Shown here: positions 17,039-24,190 of the stretch, piece by piece
Numbering within the stretch: the first letter of the stretch is position 1
How the letters are laid out: every line of letters begins with the position of its first letter
NCBI GenBank assembly: GCA_023255415.1
Contig: JALRIN010000017.1
Span: 1-54,185 of the forward strand
Length of the DNA stretch: 54,185 bases
Origin: Cypionkella sp.
Lineage (GTDB): Bacteria > Pseudomonadota > Alphaproteobacteria > Rhodobacterales > Rhodobacteraceae
Direction of reading: 5' to 3'
Notes under the pieces: generated by a model
Told to the model about the DNA's origin: nothing
Databases searched by the model: none
The model's input: only the letters and a program-made list of their open reading frames with translations
Position numbers and translations under genes: made by a program

Positions 17039-17777
17039 TCTGTCGCAGGTCAGCGTGGCGGTGCGGGTTGGCGCGCTGAACGCGCGCTATAAACACCACG
17101 CCGCGACCTCGGTTCTGGAACATGCGCTGCGCGACAAGGATCTGGGCAAGGTGGCACTGGTCTCTTCCTTTGGTGCGGAATCAGTGGTTTTGTTGCATCT
17201 GGTCTCGATCCTTGCGCCGCAGACGCCGGTGCTCTTTGTCGACACGCGGATGCTGTTTGCCGAAACCCTGGCCTATCAGCGCCAATTGGCCGAAAGTCTT
17301 GATCTGTGCGATCTGCGCATCATCCGCGCGCAAAAACCTGATGTCAGCTTTCACGATCCCGACAACACCTTGCATCAGGTCAATACCGACGCCTGCTGCG
17401 CTTTGCGCAAGGTTGCGCCGCTTGAACGCGCCCTGGCCGAGTTTGACGGCTGGATCACCGGTCGCAAACGCTTTCAGGCCAGCAGCCGCCAAGCGGTCGA
17501 GTTTTTCGAGGCCGAGGCCGAGACCCGCATAAAGGTCAATCCGCTGGCGCATTGGACCCGCGACGATCTGGCCGAGTATATGATCAACAACCGCCTACCG
17601 CGCCACCCGCTTGTAGCACAAGGCTACCCTTCGATCGGCTGCGCGCCCTGCACCTCGAAGGTGGCAGCAGGCGAAGATCCGCGTTCGGGGCGTTGGCGCG
17701 GGCAGGAAAAAACCGAATGCGGCATCCATTTCATCAATGGCCGCGCCACCCGCAGCCCTGCAAAGGACCCAGAATGA
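17028..17777 (+). CDS. cysH: Adenylylsulfate (APS/PAPS) reductase, 4Fe-4S type
   Basis: This 249-residue thioredoxin-dependent reductase releases sulfite from adenylylsulfate. It has the cysteine pattern of APS reductases, C123-C124 (DACCALRK) and C205/C208 (GCAPC), which bind a 4Fe-4S cluster. The catalytic Cys231 lies in the conserved ECGIH. PAPS-specific E. coli CysH lacks the two cysteine pairs, so the substrate is probably APS. The ATG overlaps the end of cysI by 11 bases and its stop overlaps the next gene as ATGA. ATP sulfurylase genes are not in the window. Confidence 0.93.
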   Translation: MPRDLSQVSVAVRVGALNARYKHHAATSVLEHALRDKDLGKVALVSSFGAESVVLLHLVSILAPQTPVLFVDTRMLFAETLAYQRQLAESLDLCDLRIIRAQKPDVSFHDPDNTLHQVNTDACCALRKVAPLERALAEFDGWITGRKRFQASSRQAVEFFEAEAETRIKVNPLAHWTRDDLAEYMINNRLPRHPLVAQGYPSIGCAPCTSKVAAGEDPRSGRWRGQEKTECGIHFINGRATRSPAKDPE

Positions 17778-18178
17778 GCCTTCTTGTCACCGATCAGGGC
17801 TTTGGCCCCGTGCCCGCCCTGCCCTTCGTAAGCTTGGACCAGATTGCCAGCCATTGCGGCGCGCTGGATCTGGCGCAAACCGACGCCCCCGAAGCGGCTT
17901 TGCCCTATCTGGCCGATCTTGCTTGCATTCGCATCGCCTTTCCCAGCGTGGCGGATGGGCGCGGCTTTACGCTTGCGCGGCGGTTGCGGGCCTTGGGCTT
18001 TACCGGCACCCTGCGCGCGCAGGGGGCGCTGATTGCCGATCAATACGCCATGGCGCGGCGCTCAGGCTTTGACGAGGTGGAAATCCCGCAAGCCATGGCC
18101 GACCGCCAACCGCAAGAGCAGTGGCTGGCGCGCGCCAATTGGCATGCCCATGACTATCAGTCGCGGCTGCGCGCCTGA
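17774..18178 (+). CDS. DUF934 protein of the sulfate assimilation operon
   Basis: This 134-residue protein of the DUF934 family is usually annotated as an oxidoreductase probably involved in sulfite reduction, because it accompanies cysH and cysI. The family core here is IRIAFPSVADGRGFTLARRL followed by TGTLRAQGALIADQYAMARR. The C-terminal HAHDYQSRLRA is also typical. It shares an ATGA overlap with cysH. The biochemical function is not established. Confidence 0.88.
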   Translation: MSLLVTDQGFGPVPALPFVSLDQIASHCGALDLAQTDAPEAALPYLADLACIRIAFPSVADGRGFTLARRLRALGFTGTLRAQGALIADQYAMARRSGFDEVEIPQAMADRQPQEQWLARANWHAHDYQSRLRA

Positions 18179-18229
18179 GTTTTGGCTTCCACCACGGCGG
18201 AAAACCACCTATTCAAGAAGATGAATGAC

Positions 18230-19063
18230 ATGACCGAAGCGATCCAGATGACCGAAACAGCCGCCCAAAGCCCCACCAAAGCCCATTTGCCCGATGCCCA
18301 GATCGTTACGGCGGTGACGCATTGGACAGACCGTCTGTTCTCATTTCGCGTAACACGCCCGCGCAGCCTGCGGTTTCGCTCGGGCGAGTTTGTGATGATT
18401 GGTCTTTTGGGCGATACCGGCAAGCCCTTGCTGCGCGCCTATTCCATCGCCTCGCCTGCTTGGGATGACGAGCTGGAGTTCTATTCGATCAAGGTTCCCG
18501 ACGGCCCGCTGACCTCGCGCCTGCAGCACATCAAAATCGGCGACGAGATCATCCTGCGCCCGAAACCCGTTGGCACTTTGGTGCATGACGCGCTTTTGCC
18601 TGGCAAGCGGATTTACTTTTTGGCCACCGGCACCGGCTTTGCCCCCTTTGCCAGCCTGCTGCGCGAACCCGAGACCTATGAGAAATATGAGCAGGTGATC
18701 ATGATGCACACCTGCCGCGAGGTGGCGGAATTGGAATATGGCCGCCAATTGGTGCAATCGCTGGCCGATGATCCGCTGATCGGCGAGATGGTGGCCGGCA
18801 AGCTGCTGTATTACCCCACCACCACCCGCGAGCCTTTCGCGCAGATGGGCCGGGTTACCGATAATCTGGCTTCGGGCAAGGTCTTTGCCGACCTGAGCTT
18901 GCCGCAGATGTCGCCTGCCGAGGATCGTGCCATGGTCTGCGGCAGCCTTGCCTTTAACCATGACGTCAAGGCGATCCTGGAAGGTTTTGGTCTGGTCGAG
19001 GGCGCAAATTCCGATCCGAAGCATTTTGTGATCGAAAAGGCCTTTGTCGGCGACGGCATCTAA
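18230..19063 (+). CDS. fpr: Ferredoxin/flavodoxin-NADP(+) reductase
   Basis: This FAD enzyme of about 277 residues closely resembles Rhodobacter Fpr. An FAD-binding beta barrel carries RAYSIASPAWDDELEFYSIK and the NADP domain carries LATGTGFAPFASLLREPETY. The subclass-specific C-terminal extension ends near FVIEKAFVGDGI. It exchanges electrons between NADPH and ferredoxin or flavodoxin. Placed last in the cys operon, it can feed the ferredoxin-dependent sulfite reductase. In-frame ATGs lie at 18221, 18230 and 18248; 18230 has AAGAAG at the best spacing, while 18248 best resembles known Fpr N-termini, so the start is uncertain. A bidirectional terminator follows. Confidence 0.93.
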   Translation: MTEAIQMTETAAQSPTKAHLPDAQIVTAVTHWTDRLFSFRVTRPRSLRFRSGEFVMIGLLGDTGKPLLRAYSIASPAWDDELEFYSIKVPDGPLTSRLQHIKIGDEIILRPKPVGTLVHDALLPGKRIYFLATGTGFAPFASLLREPETYEKYEQVIMMHTCREVAELEYGRQLVQSLADDPLIGEMVAGKLLYYPTTTREPFAQMGRVTDNLASGKVFADLSLPQMSPAEDRAMVCGSLAFNHDVKAILEGFGLVEGANSDPKHFVIEKAFVGDGI

Positions 19064-19081
19064 ACTGTTGTTCAGAAATGA

Positions 19082-19116
19082 AAAAGCCGCGCAAGGGCAA
19101 CCCTTACGCGGCTTTT
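19082..19116. terminator. Bidirectional rho-independent terminator
   Basis: AAAAGCCGCG (19082-19091) pairs with CGCGGCTTTT (19107-19116), and an inner stem AAGGG/CCCTT closes on a CAA loop. T runs occur on both strands, so it can serve both the cys operon and the convergent Ala-rich gene. Confidence 0.88.
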
Positions 19117-19132
19117 GTTGTTTTGGGCGCGA

Positions 19133-19747
19133 TTACATGCCCAAGGCGGTTTTGATCGCAGCCAGCACTTCCGAAACCTTGGCAGGATCTGCAGCAGCAG
19201 CCTCTACACCCGATTTCAGCGTGGTTTTCACCATAGCGTTCAGATCGGAAGCATCGATCATTGCCGTGATCTTGGCGGCATCAAAGTTTGCAGGATCCAA
19301 CAGCGCCATGGCGTCATCCGCCATGCCGGTCGCTTCGGTTGTCGCAGTCGTGGCCGCATCTGTTGCAGCTGTGGTGGCAGCAACAGTGGTATCGGTGACA
19401 GCGGTTGCCGCAACGGTTGCTGCCGTGGTGGTGGCGGCCGCAGTTGCGTCTGTTGTAGCGGTCGTCACAGCAGCCGCTGCATCGGTGGCAGCTTTGGCAG
19501 CAGCCTCTGCGGCAGCGGTTGCAGCAGCTTCGGTGGCAGCAGCAGCATCCGCGGCAGCTTTGGCAGCTTCTTCGGCTGCAGCAGTGGCTGCAGCGGCAGT
19601 TGCAGCTGCAGCATCGGTCGCGGCTGCAGTTGCATCGCTTGCAGCTTCTGCGGCTTCTTCAGCTGCATGTGGCTTCATGCCAAAGGTATAGTAACCAGCG
19701 CCCGCAGCAATGATGAGGGCCAAACCAATAAGGATATTCTTGTTCAT
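19133..19747 (-). CDS. Ala-rich, membrane-anchored low-complexity protein
   Basis: This 204-residue protein of unassigned function has one N-terminal membrane helix (about residues 5-23, ILIGLALIIAAGAGYYTFG). A stretch of about 115 residues composed almost only of Ala, Thr, Glu, Lys and Asp follows; the Glu/Lys-containing first part should be helical or coiled coil, the Thr/Val-rich second part less so. A compact C-terminal segment of about 60 residues contains FDAAKITAMIDASDLNAMVK. GGAGAG lies 5 bases before the ATG. The layout suggests a periplasmic spacer tethered to the inner membrane with a small C-terminal domain. Length is likely variable between strains. Confidence 0.75.
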   Translation of the reverse strand: MNKNILIGLALIIAAGAGYYTFGMKPHAAEEAAEAASDATAAATDAAAATAAAATAAAEEAAKAAADAAAATEAAATAAAEAAAKAATDAAAAVTTATTDATAAATTTAATVAATAVTDTTVAATTAATDAATTATTEATGMADDAMALLDPANFDAAKITAMIDASDLNAMVKTTLKSGVEAAAADPAKVSEVLAAIKTALGM

Positions 19748-19889
19748 TTTTACTCTCCAGAAACCATCTCCAGATGGATCGAGCGCGATATGACAGAAGC
19801 GTGATCAGAAGAAAAGAGCCATGCTGCAGTTGCGAAAACCCCGGCAAAACCTCGCCGAAAGCTTGTTTTTGCCCAAGCCTCGAATGTGG

Positions 19890-19944
19890 TTGAAGCTTGC
19901 GCGCGCAAAGACTATCTTGACGGCGCTCGTAACCATATGAAGGA
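19890..19944 (+). promoter_or_regulatory. Putative sigma-70 promoter and ribosome site of infC
   Basis: A -35 TTGAAG (19890-19895) and a -10 TATCTT (19913-19918) are separated by 17 bases, so the leader would be about 30 bases. AAGGA at 19940-19944 is followed after 8 bases by the ATA at 19953. The site decides the start, because no ATG, GTG or TTG exists in frame between the upstream stop (TGA 19938-19940) and the conserved IF-3 N-terminus. Confidence 0.6.
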
Positions 19945-19952
19945 CCACTCCC

Positions 19953-20492
19953 ATAGCCCGCAGACCCCACAACGCCCCGCCACAACGCGAAACCGGCCCG
20001 CGCATCAATGATCGCATCCGGTCGCCCGAAATCCGCTTGATCGGCGCGGATGGCGAGAATGTCGGCGTCGTCACACCCACCCGCGCCATGCAAATGGCGG
20101 AAGAGGCTGGGCTTGATCTGGTAGAGATTTCTCCGAATGCCGAACCGCCCGTGTGCAAAATCATGGACTTTGGCAAGTATAAATACGAGACCCAAAAACG
20201 CGAGGCCGAGGCCCGCAAAAAGCAAAAGATCATTGAGATCAAGGAAATCAAGTTCCGTCCCGGCACTGATATCCATGACTACGAAGTCAAAATGCGCTCG
20301 GTGGTCAAATTCCTTGAAGAAGGCGATAAGGTGAAAGTCACCCTGCGCTTTCGCGGCCGTGAGATGGCGCACCAAGAGCTTGGGCTTGAGTTGCTGAACC
20401 GCGTGGCGGCAGATGTGACCGAAATCGGCAAGATCGAATCGATGCCACGGCTGGAAGGCCGCCAGATGGTGATGATGATCTCGGCGAAATAA
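19953..20492 (+). CDS. infC: Translation initiation factor IF-3, with apparent AUA start codon
   Basis: This 179-residue protein matches IF-3 over its full length (E. coli 180). The N-domain runs through PRINDRIRSPEIRLIG, GVVTPTRAMQMAEEAGLDLV and CKIMDFGKYKYE. A lysine-rich linker and the C-domain (KFRPGTDIHDYEVKMR, then FRGREMAHQELG) follow. IF-3 binds the 30S subunit, blocks premature 50S joining and rejects non-canonical start codons. The first standard start codon in frame (20037) would delete the conserved N-terminal 28 residues. ATA at 19953 with a well spaced AAGGA gives the full protein. E. coli infC likewise uses a rare start (AUU) that makes it autoregulated by IF-3. Confidence 0.9.
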   Translation: MARRPHNAPPQRETGPRINDRIRSPEIRLIGADGENVGVVTPTRAMQMAEEAGLDLVEISPNAEPPVCKIMDFGKYKYETQKREAEARKKQKIIEIKEIKFRPGTDIHDYEVKMRSVVKFLEEGDKVKVTLRFRGREMAHQELGLELLNRVAADVTEIGKIESMPRLEGRQMVMMISAK

Positions 20493-20510
20493 GCGCCGGT
20501 GAGAATTCTG

Positions 20511-20538
20511 AAATCAGGGGCCCTTGGGCCCCTGATTT
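20511..20538. terminator. Bidirectional terminator between infC and the diguanylate cyclase gene
   Basis: A perfect long stem AAATCAGGGGCC / GGCCCCTGATTT closes on a CTTG loop (20511-20538). Short T-rich ends lie on both sides, and it sits between two convergent genes. Confidence 0.8.
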
Positions 20539-20541
20539 GGT

Positions 20542-21891
20542 TTAATGGGAAGAAAGTGTTGATTTTTCGCCGACAACTTCGGCGCCAGTATAAATGGCTC
20601 CCTGCGCGGAAAACGCCTGATTGCGTCCGGCTTGTTTTGCGGCATAAAGCGCCTGATCCGCGCGGCTGACTGCCCCGTCAAAGCCCTTGGTCACCGCATC
20701 AATCATCGCATAACCAACCGAGATCGTTAAAGCATGCAGGCCTTGCTCAGATGCCACGGGCGGCAGGGTTGCCACGGCTTTGCGCAACCGCTCGCTTAGG
20801 GAATATAAATGCCCAGGGCACCAGTCTTCACTAAGCACCATAAATTCGTCGCCCCCCCAGCGCACCAAGGTTTCGGCTTCGCTCAAACAGTCCGACAGTG
20901 CTTTTGACACCGCTACCAAAAGCCGATCGCCCGCGACATGGCCCAAGGCATCATTCAAAGGTTTGAAGTTGTCGATATCCAGCATCACCACGCCACGATA
21001 GGTCGTGTCCAGCCGCTGGCGCGCCAAACCGTGGCGGTTCAGCAAGCCCGTCAGATGGTCAATATCAGCTGCCCGCAGCAATTTCTCTTGATTGCTGTCA
21101 ATGGTAGAGGAAAGCCATAAAAGCGCACTCAACTTCACCACGGCGATGGCACAAATCGTCTGGCTGACAGCTGCGGCAAGCGCATAGTCCGTAGGGTTAA
21201 ACTGTGCGGCAACAAGCCCAAGCCAAAACGGTTCGCTGGCAATCACGAAAGCCCCGACGCAAAGCCCCAGCCCCAAAGCATTGCGTTTGAAAAAGACGTT
21301 AAACGGCCGCTTACCGCCAAGCCGTAAAGCCATCGACACGGCGCCAAGCACCGTTAAGAGTGCAGAAAAACCAGAAAGCCTGATTGGCAAAAACGCGGTA
21401 TCGACGGTTAAAGCGTTGATAAAAAAAATCGCCGAACAAAACGCCGCAAAGGTGAAAGCCACCGCAACATGCCGCCACCGCGTCTCGGTCAATAGCGCAA
21501 TATGCAGGGTGATCAGACCCGAGGCACAAAGTGCCGACATCCGTTCGGGGGCAGAGGGCACAAACCAATAGTCCACCATGATCTGAGGCCGCAACAAAAA
21601 CGGCCAGCCCAGCACAAAGATCTCAAGCAGGCGCTGGATCGAAATACCGACCATACAAAGACTTATCAGCTGCAGCAGTCGCGAATTACCCAGCCCCTGC
21701 CCGCCGCGCGCCATCGCAAAGGCCAAAACCAAAAAGCCCAAAGCAGTTAGGGGGTTTAACGATGTGAAATATCCATCCTCTGGCGCGAAGAAGTTCATCG
21801 CGCGGCCAATGACAACAATCGCAAACATGGCTAAGGGCAACACCCTATAGGCGAAGGAGCGTTTTCTAAAGGTCAATCCGGTGTTTGGCAT
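20542..21891 (-). CDS. Membrane-bound diguanylate cyclase (GGDEF)
   Basis: This 449-residue protein has about seven or eight predicted membrane helices in the first 250 residues, then a GGDEF domain (about residues 275-430). The domain starts at DHLTGLLNRHG and has the metal/GTP region VVMLDIDNFKPLNDALGHVA and an intact active site RWGGDEF. It should synthesise cyclic di-GMP from two GTP. The product-inhibition I-site (RxxD five residues before GGDEF) is absent; the position reads SEAE. The membrane part resembles no sensor I can name. Downstream is the infC terminator; upstream is a 242-base noncoding region that holds its promoter. Confidence 0.9.
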   Translation of the reverse strand: MPNTGLTFRKRSFAYRVLPLAMFAIVVIGRAMNFFAPEDGYFTSLNPLTALGFLVLAFAMARGGQGLGNSRLLQLISLCMVGISIQRLLEIFVLGWPFLLRPQIMVDYWFVPSAPERMSALCASGLITLHIALLTETRWRHVAVAFTFAAFCSAIFFINALTVDTAFLPIRLSGFSALLTVLGAVSMALRLGGKRPFNVFFKRNALGLGLCVGAFVIASEPFWLGLVAAQFNPTDYALAAAVSQTICAIAVVKLSALLWLSSTIDSNQEKLLRAADIDHLTGLLNRHGLARQRLDTTYRGVVMLDIDNFKPLNDALGHVAGDRLLVAVSKALSDCLSEAETLVRWGGDEFMVLSEDWCPGHLYSLSERLRKAVATLPPVASEQGLHALTISVGYAMIDAVTKGFDGAVSRADQALYAAKQAGRNQAFSAQGAIYTGAEVVGEKSTLSSH

Positions 21892-22133
21892 GTATCACAG
21901 TCCTTAAAGGCTACGTCATTTGGTAGACCAAGGCATTTGGACGCTTGCGAAGACCTGCGCTGAATTGGTTAACGATGTATTAATAATTCTGCGATCTAAC
22001 CGAATGCGCGCAATGAAACCGCAAACCTATTCTTAAGAGATCGCAAATAGCACCTGAGCAAGGTCAAAGCTGCGCAGGCTAAGAGTTTACCAAAGCCTCG
22101 AAATACAAATATCTGAGATATATGATTTATTCG

Positions 22134-23126
22134 TTATTTCGGTTCGCGCAGCTGAGGCCGGGTCGGGATCTCTTTTAACAGCCCGCCGACACCCATCGCG
22201 GCGATGTCCTCGCTGTTAACCTTAATGCCGCAGGCCAGCCGTTCCAGCACCCAATCCGCGCCATTCAGCGCAGGCGCGCGCGCACAGCCCGGCAGGCCTA
22301 TCACCGGCCGTGCGGCCAATTGGCCCAGAAACAACAGATTGCCCGGATCGACCGGCATGCCAAAGCGCAGCACCTCGCCCCCCGCCCGCCGCAGCGCTTG
22401 TGGCGCGGTGTCGTATAGATCCGATGTCGCAGAGCCGGTCAGGATCAGCACCATATCGCCGCCCGCCCGCGTGATCGCCGCGCCAAGTGCGGCCTCGTCA
22501 TGCGCCACCACCTCGACACCTGCCAAATCCATCCCCAGCGCTGTCAGCCGCGCCAAAACCGCGCGCCGCCCCTTCAATGCCAGCTTGTCGTCTTGGCCTT
22601 CCACTGCGGTTAAAATCAGGCTGGCGCTGCGGCGCACCACCGGGCAAAACTGCAAGGCGCCCGCGGCGGCCGCACAGGCCTGCGCGAGTGCGGCACGCGC
22701 GACCCCATAGGAGATGATCTTAACAGTGCCGACCAAAGTCCCCGCTTCGACCCGCGTCAGTGGTGCCAAGGTGGCAAGGGTAATCGCCGGATGCGCCCGG
22801 TTCAGCGCCGCCACCGCTGCCGCATCCACCCGCACCACCCCCGCCGCCGGTGCATTCAGATTGACGCGTCCGGTAAAGGCCTGCGAAAGGATCAGGCCCG
22901 AGCCGGGCTGCAAGGCCGCTGCCAAAGCCGCTGCGGCGGCATCTTCGGCCAGATCATCTGGCCCCAGCCGCGCGACGGTGACTTGCGCCAGACCAAGGTC
23001 GCGCAAGGCGGCGATCTCGGCGCTGTCCAGCACGCAGCCCTTGCGCAGCCGCCCCTCGGGCAAAGCCACCGAATGCGCCAAAATTGCGCCAAGCGCTTGA
23101 TCCAAAGGCACCGGCCCAAATTGCAT
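22134..23126 (-). CDS. MoeA-like molybdopterin-binding protein of the cox-like maturation module
   Basis: This 330-residue protein contains a MoCF-biosynthesis (MogA/MoeA) type domain in its second half: TGSATSDLYDTAPQALRRAGG and PVIGLPGCARAPALNGADWV fit the molybdopterin-binding fold. The N-terminal half (GAILAHSVALPEGRLRKG) resembles the N-terminal part of such proteins found beside xdhC/coxF genes. It probably handles molybdenum cofactor for insertion into, or cytidylylation for, a xanthine-oxidase-family enzyme. Its ATG overlaps the xdhC-like stop by one base (TGATG). It is shorter than canonical MoeA (about 400) and is not expected to replace it. Confidence 0.8.
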   Translation of the reverse strand: MQFGPVPLDQALGAILAHSVALPEGRLRKGCVLDSAEIAALRDLGLAQVTVARLGPDDLAEDAAAAALAAALQPGSGLILSQAFTGRVNLNAPAAGVVRVDAAAVAALNRAHPAITLATLAPLTRVEAGTLVGTVKIISYGVARAALAQACAAAAGALQFCPVVRRSASLILTAVEGQDDKLALKGRRAVLARLTALGMDLAGVEVVAHDEAALGAAITRAGGDMVLILTGSATSDLYDTAPQALRRAGGEVLRFGMPVDPGNLLFLGQLAARPVIGLPGCARAPALNGADWVLERLACGIKVNSEDIAAMGVGGLLKEIPTRPQLREPK

Positions 23127-24088
23127 CACGCCCCCCGCAGCACGGCTGTCACCTGTGCAAGGATGGAAATCGCGATCTCGGCCGGGGTTTTGGCGCCAAT
23201 CGCAAGCCCGACGGGGGCGTGGATGCGCGCGATCTCGGCCTCGGAAAATCCCGCTGCTTGCAACCGCGCCACCCGCGCCGCATGGGTCTTTTTCGATCCC
23301 AAACAGCCCAGATAAAAACACTCTGAGCGCAGCGCAAAGGCAATCGCCGGATCGTCAAGCTTGCTGTCATGGGTCAGGGTGATGATGGCGCTGCGCGCGT
23401 CTGGAGCAAGCCGTTGCAAGGCCTCGTCCGGCCAATCGTCCAAGATCACCTCGCCCGGAAAGCGTTCTGCCGCGCCAAAGGTTTCGCGCGGGTCGATCAG
23501 CGTCGGGTCATAGCCCGCAAGCCGCGCCATCGCGACCAAGGGCTGGGCGATATGCACGGCCCCTACCACGATCAGGCGCAAGGGCGGATTATGCGGCGCG
23601 ATAAAGCGCGCGCCCTCGACCCCCGCCTTATCGGAGCGCAGCCGCAGATCGGCCTCGGCCGCATCGCCCGGCGCCAGCAGCGCCCGGCTCCAATCGGTCA
23701 GATCAACCGCATAGGCAACGGGCTTGCGCGCAGCTCTGATCGCCACAAGTTTAGATAACAGATCGGCCATTGGCGCCACCGGCTCCACCAGAACGCGAAT
23801 GGTGCCGCCACAGGCCAGCCCCACCGAAAATGCGGTCTCATCCGAGACGCCAAAAGACAACAGCCGCGGCTGACCGCACCCCATCGCCTCCAGCGCCTCA
23901 ACCACTACCGCGCCCTCGACGCAACCACCCGAGACCGATCCCATAATCTCGCCCGCGCCCGAAATCGCAAGCTGGCTGCCAGCTTGGCGCGGGGCCGAGC
24001 CCCAGGTTTCCACCACCGTGGCAAGCGCCGCCCCACGGCCTTCGCGGTGCCAGGCAAGCGCCGTTTCTGGGATTTGATCGTGCATCAT
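23126..24088 (-). CDS. XdhC/CoxF-family molybdoenzyme maturation protein
   Basis: This 320-residue protein has both family domains: XdhC_CoxI at the N-terminus (ALATVVETWGSAPRQAGSQL, then GSVSGGCVEGAVV) and a C-terminal Rossmann-type XdhC_C domain (LIVVGAVHIAQPLVAMARLA, then YLGCLGSKKTHAARVARL). XdhC proteins bind Mo cofactor, promote its sulfuration and insert it into xanthine dehydrogenase or CO dehydrogenase type enzymes. The start at 24088 follows AGGAGG at 8 bases; a GTG at 24097 is less likely. The usual GxG in the Rossmann loop reads VGAVHIA, in keeping with many family members that do not use NAD. Confidence 0.9.
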   Translation of the reverse strand: MMHDQIPETALAWHREGRGAALATVVETWGSAPRQAGSQLAISGAGEIMGSVSGGCVEGAVVVEALEAMGCGQPRLLSFGVSDETAFSVGLACGGTIRVLVEPVAPMADLLSKLVAIRAARKPVAYAVDLTDWSRALLAPGDAAEADLRLRSDKAGVEGARFIAPHNPPLRLIVVGAVHIAQPLVAMARLAGYDPTLIDPRETFGAAERFPGEVILDDWPDEALQRLAPDARSAIITLTHDSKLDDPAIAFALRSECFYLGCLGSKKTHAARVARLQAAGFSEAEIARIHAPVGLAIGAKTPAEIAISILAQVTAVLRGA

Positions 24089-24161
24089 AAAGGCCACCTC
24101 CTGCGCGACTATGCGACAGCCCAGCGCTTTGTGCCATTGCCAAAAGGTGGCATGCCAATAA

Positions 24162-24182
24162 GGCCCCGCAAGCTGCGGGGCC
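24162..24182 (-). terminator. Terminator-like hairpin after the OmpA-like gene
   Basis: GGCCCCGCA / TGCGGGGCC with an AGC loop is followed on the minus strand by TTATT. It lies directly after the OmpA-like stop and before the xdhC-like gene, so the module may be split into two transcripts or show reduced read-through. Confidence 0.6.
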
Positions 24183-24190
24183 CAAAGCGT

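Noticed and set aside
19450..19680. Repeat-rich stretch that could be taken for a CRISPR or satellite array
   Set aside because: It is the coding sequence for Ala-rich residues (GCA/GCT/GCC codons); there are no regular spacers.
22000..22133. Possible small RNA or riboswitch in the gap upstream of the diguanylate cyclase gene
   Set aside because: Only short inverted repeats (TGCGATCT/AGATCGCA and ATATCT-G-AGATAT) are present, with no terminator or conserved aptamer pattern that I can recognise.
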